Shown: one piece after another, positions 27,762 to 37,297 of the stretch | Position numbering within the stretch: position 1 is the stretch's first letter | How the letters are laid out: each line of letters begins with the position of its first letter | From: Acidimicrobiia bacterium | GTDB lineage: Bacteria; Actinomycetota; Acidimicrobiia; Acidimicrobiales; Bin134 | Assembly (NCBI GenBank): GCA_022821445.1 | Contig: JAJEDQ010000138.1 | Location: 1-49,581, forward strand | Reading direction: 5' to 3' | Length of the DNA stretch: 49,581 bases | Notes under the pieces: generated by a model | The model's input: the letters and a program-made list of their open reading frames with translations, nothing else | What the model was told of the DNA's origin: nothing | Databases searched by the model: none | Program-made: the position numbers and the translations under genes

Positions 27762-29029
27762 CCAAGGGCTTTCAGGGCGGCGATCACGTGCTGGTCGTGG
27801 TCAGGAGCCACCGTCCTCAGGTCGAGCCAAGTGCGGCGGTCGCTCACTCGGGCGATGATCGGGGGTGATCCGGCGCGCAGGGGAGCGGTGTGATCGCCGT
27901 CCAACACCACACCGAGCGAGTTGATCTCGGTGCCGGGAAGCGTGCCCCCGCCGGGCACTGATGCCATCTCGGCCACCTCGCCCGCCCCCGACTCGGCGAC
28001 CACCGCGTGGGCCCGGCGTTCCAGCACGGCGGTGGTCAGCGATGCCATTCGCCAGAATTCGATGGCCTGTCCGTCTCGCCGCAGATAGGCCAAGGCCACC
28101 TGTTGGAGGGCGTTCAGCACCAGGCTTCCCGGTCGCAGCGCTCGGGCCAGGGGGTGTCGAGCGCATTGGCTCACCAGGTCGGCTCGCCCGGCGATGATCC
28201 CTGCTTGGGGGCCGCCGAACAGCTTGTCGCCCGAAAAAACCACCAGCGCCGCCCCGTCGGCCAGGGTCTGGCGGGCCGCGGGCTCGCCGGCCAGCCACGC
28301 TGGGGGGCCGTCGGCCAGCCACGGGCAGGCGGCATCCACCAATCCCGATCCGATGTCGGCCACTACCGGGACGGAGAGGGAGGCCATCTCGGCCACGGTC
28401 ACATGTTCGGTGAACCCCACGATGCGGTAGTTCGACTGGTGCACCTTGAGAGCGAGCGCGGTGTCGTTGGCCGGATTCTCCACGGCCGATGCGAAGTCGG
28501 CCATGCGAGTGCGGTTGGTGGTACCCACCTCCACAAGCCGCGCCCCCGACTGCTCCATGACCTCTGGAACCCGGAACCCGCCGCCGATCTCCACCAACTC
28601 GCCCCGCGACACCGCCGCCCCTCGTCCGGCGGCTAACGCAGCCAGCACCAACAGCACTGCCGACGCCCCGTTGTTGACCACTATGGCGTCGTCGGCGCCG
28701 CACAGCCGGGCGAGCAGCGCCGCGGCGCGGGCGTGGCGGGATCCCCTTCGGCCCGACGACAGATCCAGTTCCAGGTTGGTATAGGCCGCGTCGGCGGCGA
28801 TGGCCAGCGGCGCCCGTCCCAGGTTGGTGTGCAGCAGAACCCCGGTGGCGTTCACCACCGGCTGAAGCAGCGACCGAGCCGCGGCGTGGGCGTGGGCACG
28901 GGCCCGCTCCTCCACTCCTTCTGTGTCGCCGTCGGCGATAGCCGCCCGGGCGGCGTCCACCAGCAGGGGATGGGGAAGCCCGGTGTCGGTCAAAGACCGG
29001 GCCAGGGCATCCACCGAAGGGGGTCTCAC
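27758..29029 (-). CDS. selA: L-seryl-tRNA(Sec) selenium transferase SelA
   Basis: PLP enzyme converting seryl-tRNA(Sec) to selenocysteinyl-tRNA(Sec). It has 423 residues from GTG 29029, somewhat shorter than the usual 460 or so. N-terminal VVNATGVLLHTNLGRAPL, the binding stretch VVNNGASAVLLVL, and the PLP lysine K269 in FSGDKLFGGPQAG are diagnostic. ATGA overlap with selB. Its tRNA substrate gene, selC, is 20 kb away at 48946-49038. Confidence 0.97.
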   Translation of the reverse strand: MRPPSVDALARSLTDTGLPHPLLVDAARAAIADGDTEGVEERARAHAHAAARSLLQPVVNATGVLLHTNLGRAPLAIAADAAYTNLELDLSSGRRGSRHARAAALLARLCGADDAIVVNNGASAVLLVLAALAAGRGAAVSRGELVEIGGGFRVPEVMEQSGARLVEVGTTNRTRMADFASAVENPANDTALALKVHQSNYRIVGFTEHVTVAEMASLSVPVVADIGSGLVDAACPWLADGPPAWLAGEPAARQTLADGAALVVFSGDKLFGGPQAGIIAGRADLVSQCARHPLARALRPGSLVLNALQQVALAYLRRDGQAIEFWRMASLTTAVLERRAHAVVAESGAGEVAEMASVPGGGTLPGTEINSLGVVLDGDHTAPLRAGSPPIIARVSDRRTWLDLRTVAPDHDQHVIAALKALG

Positions 29030-29074
29030 GGGTCTCAGCGTATGGCCTATCGGTATGCCGTCATCTGTGGCCGG

Positions 29075-29503
29075 TCAATCTCCATCGGCCAGATCGGTGT
29101 CGTGGATGGTTCCCGGCCGAGTGCCCTCGGGACCGATGTAGGTCACGCGATGGCGAAAACGGCGGATGATGAACGGGCGGATCGCCATTCGGGTGGGTGG
29201 GAACAACAGCAGCAGGCCCACCGCGTCGGTCACGAAGCCGGGGGTGAGCATGAGTGCCCCAGCCAGCAGCACCAGGGCACCGTCCACCAACTCCCGGCCG
29301 GGCATCACGCCCTCGGCCAGCTTGCTCCTGACCCGCCAGAGCACCGCCAGCCCCTGGGCCTTCACCATCCACGCTCCCACCACGCTCACCACGATCAACA
29401 GGCCGATGGTCTCCAGCGTTCCGATGCTTCGGGCGGTCTCCACAATCACATACAGCTCCACCAGTGGCACCGCAATGAACAGGAGCACCAACCAGACGAC
29501 CAC
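29075..29503 (-). CDS. FxsA family membrane protein
   Basis: A 142-residue protein with GTG start and ribosome site GGGAG. FxsA pattern: N-terminal helix VWLVLLFIAVPLVELYVI, then SIGTLETIGLLIVVSVVGAWMVKAQG and a third hydrophobic stretch with LTPGFVTDAVGLLLLFPPTR, the family hallmark. E. coli FxsA affects phage exclusion when overproduced, but its normal role is unclear. It lies between mrp and selA, 21 bp and 45 bp from them, probably in one transcript. Confidence 0.88.
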   Translation of the reverse strand: MVVWLVLLFIAVPLVELYVIVETARSIGTLETIGLLIVVSVVGAWMVKAQGLAVLWRVRSKLAEGVMPGRELVDGALVLLAGALMLTPGFVTDAVGLLLLFPPTRMAIRPFIIRRFRHRVTYIGPEGTRPGTIHDTDLADGD

Positions 29504-29524
29504 GGCGAGCTCCCTTGCTGAGTC

Positions 29525-30724
29525 CTACGACGAGACGATGTCGAGTTTGGCCAGGGCCTCTTCAGCGGCCTCGAAAATCCGAGCGGTACAAGAGGCCATA
29601 TCCACCGGGGGGATCTCTTCCACCAGCCGATCGGCAATGGTTCGCAGCGCATCACCCGCGGGACCAGGGGCGTCTTCCAGCACCACCGGCGCCCCCTCGT
29701 CCCCGCCAGGGGCCACGGCGCCGTCGATGGGCACCTGACCGAGCAGGGGCACACCGAGTTCGTCGGCGAGCTCTTGTCCGCCTCCTTGGCCGAAAATCTC
29801 GTACGTTGCCCCATCGGGCGCCGCGAACGCGCTCATGTTCTCGATCACCCCGGCGATCCGGAGATAGTTGGAACGCCCCATTGAGGCCACTCGGGTAGCC
29901 ACCTTCTGGGCACTGCGAGCCGGAGTGGTCACCACCACCATTTCGGCTTGAGGGAGCATTTTGGCAATGCCCATCTGCACGTCGCCGGTGCCCGGCGGCA
30001 TGTCGATCAACAGATAGTCCACCGGACCCCAGCGCACGTCCTCGAGAAAATGCTGGACCGCCCGGTTCAGAATGAGGCCCCGCCACATCAGCGCGGTCTC
30101 CTCCCGGTCGACAAGGAAGCCCATCGACACCACTTCCAGGGTGCCGTCGCCCACCTGTTTCTCATTGGGAACGATCTTCCTCTCGTCTTCGGCCCCCGCC
30201 AAACGGCCTTCCACTCCCAGCATTCGGGGCACCGAGTAACCCCAGATATCGGCATCCATCACCCCGACCCGCATGCCTCGGCGGGCCAGTTCGGCAGCCA
30301 GATTCACTGTCACGGTGGATTTGCCCACCCCGCCTTTGCCCGATGCCACCATCACCACCTTGGCGGTGGGGAGCACTGCGGTGTCGGGAGCGTTCTGGGC
30401 CACGTTGAAGCGGGCTTTGGCCATGGCCGCGGCCTTCTCCTCCTGGGTCAGCTCGCTCCAGTGGATCTTGACCTTCTCCACGCCGGGCAACCCGCCCACC
30501 CGGCTCCGGACATCTCGCTGGATCTGGGCCCGCAGCGGGCATCCCGCGGTGGTGAGCGCCACCGTCACCTCGACGAGGCCGTCGGGATTGACCACCGCGC
30601 CTCGCGCCATGCCCAGTTCAACGATGTCGCTGCCCAATTCAGGGTCGATAACCCCGCGCAGGACATTCATCACATCATCAATCGTCGGCAAAGCCGCGAC
30701 TGCGCCGTCGCTCACCCTGGTCAT
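29525..30724 (-). CDS. Mrp/ApbC-type Fe-S cluster carrier ATPase
   Basis: Cytosolic P-loop protein that carries Fe-S clusters to target enzymes. It has 399 residues from ATG 30724; the longer open frame upstream is antisense to the divergent carrier gene. N-terminal DUF59/MIP18 domain (about 14-85), Walker A GKGGVGKS at 129-136, then DADIWGYSVPRMLG and LIDMPPGTGDVQ. The usual C-terminal CxxC is absent (IENMSAFAAPDGATYEIFG). Divergent from the A-type carrier, so the two probably share control. Confidence 0.93.
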   Translation of the reverse strand: MTRVSDGAVAALPTIDDVMNVLRGVIDPELGSDIVELGMARGAVVNPDGLVEVTVALTTAGCPLRAQIQRDVRSRVGGLPGVEKVKIHWSELTQEEKAAAMAKARFNVAQNAPDTAVLPTAKVVMVASGKGGVGKSTVTVNLAAELARRGMRVGVMDADIWGYSVPRMLGVEGRLAGAEDERKIVPNEKQVGDGTLEVVSMGFLVDREETALMWRGLILNRAVQHFLEDVRWGPVDYLLIDMPPGTGDVQMGIAKMLPQAEMVVVTTPARSAQKVATRVASMGRSNYLRIAGVIENMSAFAAPDGATYEIFGQGGGQELADELGVPLLGQVPIDGAVAPGGDEGAPVVLEDAPGPAGDALRTIADRLVEEIPPVDMASCTARIFEAAEEALAKLDIVSS

Positions 30725-30799
30725 GCTATCGGGTATGTAAGTTCCCCAAGCCTGCGGGTAGACTGAGTGTGCTTCGCAGCACCGAATAGGGAGAGTTTT

Positions 30800-31126
30800 G
30801 TGATCACGCTCACAGACACAGCAACCAGCAAGGTCGGAGACTTGGTTCGCCAGGAGCAGGCCGACGACGAAGAGCTGGCCCTGCGGGTGGCAGTTCGCCC
30901 TGGTGGTTGCTCTGGGTTCAGCTATGAGATGTACTTCGACGCCGACTTCGGCGCTGAAGACCAAGAAGTTCTCTTTGGCGACGTCAAGGTAGTGGTCGAC
31001 TCCTCCAGCGCAGCTCTGCTGGAAGGTGCGGTTCTCGACTACAAAGACGGCCTGACCGACGCGGGGTTTTCCATCACCAACCCCAATGCCCAGCGCACCT
31101 GCGGCTGCGGCCAGAGCTTCAGCTAA
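30800..31126 (+). CDS. A-type iron-sulfur carrier (IscA/ErpA/HesB)
   Basis: A 108-residue cluster carrier. GTG start after the ribosome site AGGGAGAG. The three cluster-binding cysteines are Cys37 (GGCSGFSY) and Cys101/Cys103 (CGCGQSFS). It faces away from mrp and is 41 bp ahead of a [2Fe-2S] protein gene. The context points to a small Fe-S maturation and client cluster. Confidence 0.95.
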   Translation: MITLTDTATSKVGDLVRQEQADDEELALRVAVRPGGCSGFSYEMYFDADFGAEDQEVLFGDVKVVVDSSSAALLEGAVLDYKDGLTDAGFSITNPNAQRTCGCGQSFS

Positions 31127-31167
31127 CCCCCAACGCCGCGCCGCCCGGCGCTGGCTACCCTCATCCA

Positions 31168-32745
31168 ATGGCTGCCGCTTTGGAGTTCACCGTAGACGGT
31201 CGCCGAATCGAGATACCCGACGACGGCGCTTCGCTCATGGAGGTGTTGCGCGACCGGCTTGGCATCCGCACGGTGAAAGACGGATGCAGCCCGCAAGGAC
31301 AATGCGGTTGCTGCACTGTGTGGGTTGATGGGAAGCCTCGAGTGTCTTGCGTGACTCCCGCCCGCCGGGTAGCCGGCCGGGAGATCACCACGCTGGCCGG
31401 ACTGTCCTCCGACACCCGCGCTGCCTGGGGGGACGCGTTTTGCGCGGCCGGCGCCAGCCAATGCGGCTTCTGCACCCCTGGCATCATCATGCGTCTTGCG
31501 GGCTTGGATGCCCGCTTGGGCGGGGATCGATCCCGCTCCGCCGACAGCCATCCCTCATCGGCGGCTGCCACTGCGCTAGCCGCCCATCTGTGCCGCTGCA
31601 CAGGGTGGCAGACCATCTTGGAAGCGTGGGAGCACTTCGGCGCCGACGCCCCCGGTCGGGATTGGGCCGCGGCAGCCCGACGAGCAGAGATCGAGGGCGG
31701 CGTTGCCCAGGCCGTGGGGCCGGAGGTGGCCTTGGGAGAGGGCGGTTTTGCCGACGACACCGGGCCCACCGGGGCGCTGGTGGCGCTGTCCGATGGCCGA
31801 GGCGGCTGGGTGCTGGGAGAGACCGTGGCCGAGGCCCGGGCCGTTGCGGGAAAAGTGCAGGGCCGACGCACGCCGACAGAGCTGCCTATGCCGTTGGAAT
31901 TCCCTGAAGGCGACTGGGCAGTGTGCCTTCGTACCTCGTGGGTGGAGCCCGCCTACCTGGAAACCGACGCTTCGTGGTGTACACCAGGAGGCGAACCGGC
32001 CAGCCCGCTGGCCAACGGCGGCGCATTCGGCGCCAAGCTGGCGTCCCCGCTGCCGGAGGTGGCCCGCCGGTTGGCCGATGAGCACGGCCGTCCGGTGCGG
32101 GTGCTGTGGTCTCGTGAGGACACCGTGCGGCACGGTCCCAAACGCCCGCCGGTGGCCATTGGGATCAACGCCGATGGCCAAGGGGTGGTTCGGGTAGTGC
32201 GCACGCCGGGGGTGGCCGATGCCGTCGAGTCGGTTGGCCCGGATCTGACTGTAGAAGAAGTAGACATCGCCGGGCCTCCCACTTCGGTCGCCATTCGGGG
32301 TGCAGGGTGGGTTGAGGCCGCCGTAGCGCTGAGCGCGTTGGGCGATGGCTCTCAGCCGATCACGTCTCCGGGCGGGGGCTCGGCCCGAGCCGAATGGCAT
32401 GGAGGCAGCCTGCGGATTCAGGTGTACGGCGGCGACCCGCTGGATGAGATCGTGCTGCGCTCCTATTGCATCGGCGCCGCGCATATGGCCTATAGCTGGG
32501 TGACCTCCGAGGCGCTCACCGTCGGCCCCGACGGCGAGGTCCACGACCTCACTATCCGCTCGTTCGGCGTCGCGCCCGCATCTCGTATGCCCCCGGTGGA
32601 GGTGAAGATCGAGCCGTCCGACGGCCCGCCGGTCAACTGCTCCGACGCCGTGTTCGCCGCCGTGGCCGCAGCCACCTGGCGGGCCGCCGGCCATCCCCCC
32701 GACTGGCCAACAGGTCGGCTGGATGCTCAGTCAGACTCTCCGTAG
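31168..32745 (+). CDS. Xanthine dehydrogenase-like fusion: [2Fe-2S] domain plus reduced molybdopterin domain
   Basis: 525 residues. Residues 1-165 form a complete small subunit of a molybdenum hydroxylase: plant-type [2Fe-2S] motif CSPQGQCGCC with a later Cys, then QCGFCTPG and LCRCTGW for the second cluster. From about 175 follows a shortened large-subunit-like region: NGGAFGAK in place of GGGFGGK, HGRPVRVLWSREDTVRHG, IRGAGWVEAAVAL. Near the end, where active enzymes have GEPP with the catalytic Glu, it reads DGPP. The large subunit normally has about 700-750 residues, so the molybdenum part is probably non-catalytic or divergent. Convergent 19-bp overlap with glnE. Confidence 0.8.
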   Translation: MAAALEFTVDGRRIEIPDDGASLMEVLRDRLGIRTVKDGCSPQGQCGCCTVWVDGKPRVSCVTPARRVAGREITTLAGLSSDTRAAWGDAFCAAGASQCGFCTPGIIMRLAGLDARLGGDRSRSADSHPSSAAATALAAHLCRCTGWQTILEAWEHFGADAPGRDWAAAARRAEIEGGVAQAVGPEVALGEGGFADDTGPTGALVALSDGRGGWVLGETVAEARAVAGKVQGRRTPTELPMPLEFPEGDWAVCLRTSWVEPAYLETDASWCTPGGEPASPLANGGAFGAKLASPLPEVARRLADEHGRPVRVLWSREDTVRHGPKRPPVAIGINADGQGVVRVVRTPGVADAVESVGPDLTVEEVDIAGPPTSVAIRGAGWVEAAVALSALGDGSQPITSPGGGSARAEWHGGSLRIQVYGGDPLDEIVLRSYCIGAAHMAYSWVTSEALTVGPDGEVHDLTIRSFGVAPASRMPPVEVKIEPSDGPPVNCSDAVFAAVAAATWRAAGHPPDWPTGRLDAQSDSP

Positions 32746-35432
32746 AGCAGACGGTCGGTCACTTCTCGAACGGCGTCGGTGATCTCCTCGTAGTCGGCTT
32801 CCAGGTCCCGGTTGCTGGGATAGCCGAGTCGTCGGGCCAGCAACAGCTCTTCGTGGTCGTCGTCGGGGAACACGTCCGACGACAGTCCTGAGAGGTGGTA
32901 TCGGGCGTTGCGGAACCGCTGGCAGAAGCGATAGCCCACATCCAGGGTGGCCCGGTCGCCGATGTCCAGCAGGTTGTGCTCCGACAGACCGGCCAGCGCG
33001 GGCAGCGTGCGGTTGTCGCGGATCGAAGTCCTTCCGAATCCGTGCTGAAGCTGCATGAGCTGCACGGTGAAGTCGATGTCGCTGAGCCCGCCCGCACCGA
33101 GCTTCACGTCCCGGGCCTTGCTGCCGGTGCCCAGCCGCTCAGATTCGATGCGGCGCTTCATAGCGCGGATCTCATCAGCCTCGGTATCGCTGAAGTCGGG
33201 CTGGTAGCACCACTTGTCGGCCAACTGGAGAAATCGGTCTCCCAGATCGGCGTCTCCCGCCACGAAGCGGCGCTTCAGCAGAGACTGGCGCTCCCATAGC
33301 TGACCCCGCTCCTCGTAATACCGCTGGTACCCCTCCAGCGATCGGGCCAGCTGTCCGTTTTCGCCTTCAGGGCGCAACCGCGCGTCAATCTCCCAGGCTC
33401 GGCCTTCGGCGGTTTGAGCCCCGATTTCTTTGAGCAGGCCCCGGGCGGTGCGGTTGGCCGCCCTGGCGTCATCAGAGCCCGCCCCCTCGTACACGAAGAT
33501 CACATCCAGATCCGAGGCATAGGAAAGGTCGAGGCCCCCATAGCGCCCCATCCCGATGACAGCAAAGGGCACCTCTGGGGCCAGCGAGTCGACGGCGGCC
33601 GCTACCGCGGCATCGGCGATAAGGGTCAGCTCCTGGGGAATCTCGATGATCGAGGCCAGCCCCAGGATGTCTCGGGCCGCCACCCGAAGCTGCTCCCTTC
33701 GCACGAACCGCCGCAGCTCGGCCATCTGGAGGTCGTGATCGCCAGCGGCTGACTTCATGGCCTCGGTGGTCTCGGCAACCAGGGCCTCCGCAGTGCGGGC
33801 ATGGGCCAGCTCCTCGGGGTTCATCAGCGAGCGGGCGAACTCCGGGTGGTTGCGCATCCATCCCGCGGCCACCCGGCTGGAACCCAGCAGCCGGGCGATG
33901 TCGCTGATGGCGATGGGGGAGTCGCGCAAAACCGGGAGAATAGTGCCGACCCGGAAGGAGCCGTCCAAAAGCCAGGCCAGGCGGACGAGTCCTAGGTCGG
34001 GATCGGGGGTGGTGGCCAGGGCCTCCACCATGATGACCAGAACTTGCTGCATCACGTTGGCCCGACGGCCGAGGTTCTCGGTAAGGCGCTCGATGGTGGC
34101 GGCAGCCCGATCGGGATCGGCGAAGCCCAGCTGCCCGAGGTGAGCGGGGAGCAGCTCGCTCACCAGTCCGGTCTCGTGCATCCGGTCGAGGGTTTGACGG
34201 TAGAAGATCCGCTGGTGGATCTCCCGAACCGAGGTCTGATAGCGGGTGTGGGAGTCCTGGAATGCCTCCAGGCTTTCGAAGCCGGATGCCCGGGCCGCCC
34301 ACTCCCGGTCGGCATCGGCGGTTGGCAGCTCGTGGGTCTGGCGCTCGTCGCGGAGCTGCACGCGGTGCTCCACCGTGCGCAGATGGATGTAGGCGGTGGT
34401 GAAGTGGACGGCGTCGGCCTGATCGATGTACTCCCCCCAACTCAGCTGCCGCAGGGCAGTGAGGGTGTTGGGGGAGCGGATGGTGGGATCGGTGCGGCCG
34501 TGAATCAATTGCAGAAGCTGCACGGTGAACTCGATGTCTCGCAGACCCCCAGGGCCCTTCTTGAGCTCCCGGTCGCCCTTCAACTTGGCCGACTCCTCCA
34601 CCCGCAGTTTCAGGGCTCGCAGGTGGGGCACCGTGTCGGCTTCGAGGTCCTCGCCCCACACCCCTGGCTTGATGGCATCGAAAAAGGCGTTGCCCAATTC
34701 AGGATCGCCGGCTGACAGCCGAGTCTTGATGTAGGCCTGGCGCTCCCAGGGCACCGCCCAGCGATCGAAGTAGGTTCCGAACGCCTCCGGGGTGCGGCTC
34801 AGCGCTCCAGCGCCTCCTTCGGGCCGCAACTCGATGTCCACCCGGTACACCTGCCCCTCGGGGGTGAACGCGGTGAGGATGTCCAGCACTTTCCGGGCTC
34901 GACGGGCGGCTGCGGTGGAGTCGCCCTCGTGGGCGAAGACGATGTCGACATCGCTGGCGTAGTTCAGCTCGTTGCCGCCCAGCTTGCCCATCCCGATGAT
35001 GGCCAACGGCGGTCCTTCGTCGGCGATCTCCAAGGCGCGGACGAAACAAGCGTCGGCCAACAGCGAAAGTTCCCGGCCCACGGTGGCCAGGTCGGCCTCG
35101 CCCAGCAGATCGCGCAGCGCGATGCGCAGAAGCTGGCGCCGCTTCCACCGCCGCAGGCCGTCGAGGGCATCATCGTCGTCGGGGGCGGTCAGCGAGATTT
35201 TCTCGGTGGCGAAGTCGGCAGGCGGGTCGAGCACTCCGAGCAGACTGGGATCGCGCCGCACCGCCTTGCTCATGCTGCGAGAAGCTCCGGCCAGCATGGC
35301 TGCGGCCCGGGCCCGGCGCTCGTCGGTGATGCCGAGGTCGTCGATGAGGGAACGGGCGTCCTCCGGCCACGGACAAGAGGCGATCAGATGCTCGATGTCC
35401 TGGTTCTGGTGACCGAGGCCTTCAGCTTTCAT
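32727..35432 (-). CDS. glnE: Glutamine synthetase adenylyltransferase/adenylyl-removing enzyme
   Basis: Attaches AMP to, and removes it from, a tyrosine of glutamine synthetase I. It has 901 residues from ATG 35432; the frame extends upstream but over the divergent RidA gene. Two nucleotidyltransferase domains are complete: GMGKLGGNELNYASDVDIVF at 147-166 (D161, D163) and GMGRYGGLDLSYASDLDVIF at 627-646 (D641, D643). Each is followed by a KKGPGGLRDIEF or KLGAGGLSDIDF motif. Its target is glnA1 at 43822. In mycobacteria glnE lies directly between glnA1 and glnA2; here about 6 kb of foreign-looking genes intervene. Confidence 0.97.
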   Translation of the reverse strand: MKAEGLGHQNQDIEHLIASCPWPEDARSLIDDLGITDERRARAAAMLAGASRSMSKAVRRDPSLLGVLDPPADFATEKISLTAPDDDDALDGLRRWKRRQLLRIALRDLLGEADLATVGRELSLLADACFVRALEIADEGPPLAIIGMGKLGGNELNYASDVDIVFAHEGDSTAAARRARKVLDILTAFTPEGQVYRVDIELRPEGGAGALSRTPEAFGTYFDRWAVPWERQAYIKTRLSAGDPELGNAFFDAIKPGVWGEDLEADTVPHLRALKLRVEESAKLKGDRELKKGPGGLRDIEFTVQLLQLIHGRTDPTIRSPNTLTALRQLSWGEYIDQADAVHFTTAYIHLRTVEHRVQLRDERQTHELPTADADREWAARASGFESLEAFQDSHTRYQTSVREIHQRIFYRQTLDRMHETGLVSELLPAHLGQLGFADPDRAAATIERLTENLGRRANVMQQVLVIMVEALATTPDPDLGLVRLAWLLDGSFRVGTILPVLRDSPIAISDIARLLGSSRVAAGWMRNHPEFARSLMNPEELAHARTAEALVAETTEAMKSAAGDHDLQMAELRRFVRREQLRVAARDILGLASIIEIPQELTLIADAAVAAAVDSLAPEVPFAVIGMGRYGGLDLSYASDLDVIFVYEGAGSDDARAANRTARGLLKEIGAQTAEGRAWEIDARLRPEGENGQLARSLEGYQRYYEERGQLWERQSLLKRRFVAGDADLGDRFLQLADKWCYQPDFSDTEADEIRAMKRRIESERLGTGSKARDVKLGAGGLSDIDFTVQLMQLQHGFGRTSIRDNRTLPALAGLSEHNLLDIGDRATLDVGYRFCQRFRNARYHLSGLSSDVFPDDDHEELLLARRLGYPSNRDLEADYEEITDAVREVTDRLLYGESD

Positions 35433-35445
35433 ATGATCCCATGCT

Positions 35446-35793
35446 ATGAGCACTCCAGTCGGTCCGTATTCCCCAATCGTTCGTGCCGGAGATTTTCTTA
35501 TCTGCTCTGGGCAGATCGGCATCGCCGACGGATCACTGGTGCCCGGAGGGCTAGTCGCGCAATTCCGCCAAGCGGTGGCCAATGCCGAGGCGGTGCTAGC
35601 CACCGAAGGGGCCACGCTGGACGATGTGGTGAAAGCCACCGTGTTCCTGCTGCACATGGACGACTTCGGTGCCATGAATCAGGCCTACATCGAGTGCTTC
35701 GGCGACAACCGCCCCGCCCGCTCCGCAGTAGGCGTCGCAGCCCTCCCCCTCGGCGCTCTCGCAGAAATCGAACTCTGGGCCTACGCGGGCTGA
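35446..35793 (+). CDS. RidA (YjgF/Rid) family enamine/imine deaminase
   Basis: A 115-residue trimeric-type Rid protein, which hydrolyses reactive enamines made by PLP enzymes. VGPYSPIVRAGDFLICSGQIG, ATLDDVVKATVFLLHMDDF and the conserved arginine in RPARSAVGVAALPLGALAEIE are seen. The ATG is only 13 bp from the glnE start on the other strand, so any promoter must overlap the coding starts or the transcript is leaderless. Confidence 0.93.
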   Translation: MSTPVGPYSPIVRAGDFLICSGQIGIADGSLVPGGLVAQFRQAVANAEAVLATEGATLDDVVKATVFLLHMDDFGAMNQAYIECFGDNRPARSAVGVAALPLGALAEIELWAYAG

Positions 35794-35800
35794 CCCGGCA

Positions 35801-37210
35801 TTACGGCGACCACGAGAGGTCTCGGGTGTATATGGGTCCTGAAGCGAGCTTCTGTTGGTTGGTTCCATCGGCAAAGACAACCCAAAGCCCCTCAGCGACA
35901 ACCCTGGTTTCGTTGCTCCCGACGAATTGTCCACCTGGCGAGTAGGCAATTCGGGTGCCGTCAGGTGACCAAACTGGATGAGAGGCAACCCCTTCAAGGG
36001 TTGCAATCTGGTACTTGTTGGAACCACTCGCGTCTATCGCGGTGAGGACTACATCGTCATCCTGGATGTCGAAGTAGGTGATTTGCTTGCCATCGAAAGA
36101 CCAAGTGAATCCGACTTCCCCTTGCCGAAGAGGTGTTCCGAACGTATAGGCAGAGCTTGCGATCCTGCGCTGGTTTCTCCCATCTGCGTCAAAAACCCAG
36201 ATTTCCTTGCGGTTTTGCGGACGTGAGGTCACGCCAACCGCAATTCGACTTCCATCTGGCGACCAAATCGGCCCAAAGTCCGCTCTAAGGCCGTTGAGCC
36301 GCCTCTGATTGGTGCCGTCGGCATTGGCGATCCAGTTGTCCCCGGTAAGTCCCTTGGAATAGACGATTCGCGAGCCGTCAGGCGACCACGAAAAAGCAGG
36401 TTGTGTCGGTACCTTGGAGATCAGGGTGCTGTTTGACCCGTCGACATCGACAACCGTTAGATTCGAATTGATGCTTACGCCCAATCTGTCGCAGCAAATT
36501 GACTGATAGGCGAGCTTGGTACCGTCGGGCGACCAGGTGAGATGAGATATCCACTGAATGTCAGCGCTTTCCCCGTCCAAAAGGATCTTTAGGTCGGTTC
36601 CATCGTCGTTAACCGTCCAGATCTCGCTCTTATCGGACTGACCGTCCCAGGGTTCTTCGTGGTAGTTCACCACGAAAGCTATGCGGGTGCCGTCGGGGGA
36701 CCACACGGGATTCGAAAAGAGCGAGCTGAAGCCTGGCGTTGCGAAGTCATCAGCCGTAACGATTTTTCGCGCTCCCTCACCATCGCCGTCCATGATCCAG
36801 ACGGCTAGATCGAACACAACAGCGATCCGATTGCAGCCGCCAGGCACGATTCGGGTATCGATCTTGAACAGACAGCGGTAGTCGTTCAGCAGGGCTTCTT
36901 GGTTGATGACCAGTTGATCGCGCACGTCGAGAGCTTGCTGGGGGCCCATGCCTTGGAACGGAGGCGGCGAAGGCTGGTCTTGAGCGGGCTCTCCATCGAC
37001 GCATCCGCCGGGTACCACCTGGGTGTCGACGTTGAAGCGGCAGCGGTACACGTTGAGCAGCGATTCTTGGGCGAAAATCAACTCGTCGCGTTTTCTGATC
37101 TCCTCCTGAGGCACCTCCGGTGCTGCCTCCTGCGCACCCGCCATCGCCGTCCCCAACGGAAGCACGAGCAGAGCCACCACCGCCGCAGCCACCATCCGGT
37201 AACGAGCCAT
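35801..37210 (-). CDS. Secreted TolB/WD40-like beta-propeller protein with paired YRC-PGGC modules
   Basis: 469 residues from ATG 37210. Signal peptide MARYRMVAAAVVALLVLPLG ending near AGAQ. Then two copies of a roughly 55-residue module with RDELIxxQExLLN, YRC and IDTxVVPGGC. Then about six blades with the motif WSPDGT/SRIA, as in TolB-type propellers. The same module begins two neighbouring proteins (37986 and 39792), so they are paralogues that share a front and swap the propeller type. Function unknown; extracellular. Confidence 0.75.
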   Translation of the reverse strand: MARYRMVAAAVVALLVLPLGTAMAGAQEAAPEVPQEEIRKRDELIFAQESLLNVYRCRFNVDTQVVPGGCVDGEPAQDQPSPPPFQGMGPQQALDVRDQLVINQEALLNDYRCLFKIDTRIVPGGCNRIAVVFDLAVWIMDGDGEGARKIVTADDFATPGFSSLFSNPVWSPDGTRIAFVVNYHEEPWDGQSDKSEIWTVNDDGTDLKILLDGESADIQWISHLTWSPDGTKLAYQSICCDRLGVSINSNLTVVDVDGSNSTLISKVPTQPAFSWSPDGSRIVYSKGLTGDNWIANADGTNQRRLNGLRADFGPIWSPDGSRIAVGVTSRPQNRKEIWVFDADGRNQRRIASSAYTFGTPLRQGEVGFTWSFDGKQITYFDIQDDDVVLTAIDASGSNKYQIATLEGVASHPVWSPDGTRIAYSPGGQFVGSNETRVVAEGLWVVFADGTNQQKLASGPIYTRDLSWSP

Positions 37211-37297
37211 TGCAATCACAACCGGCGAGCGTAGGAGAGGCAGAACCCAGGGACAAACGCGTACACGCTGGAGAAACCTGCACTTGGTGAACTGGGC

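Noticed and set aside
29525-31168. 547-residue version of the Mrp protein
   Set aside because: The first 148 codons are antisense to the A-type carrier gene; Mrp homology starts with the DUF59 domain after ATG 30724.
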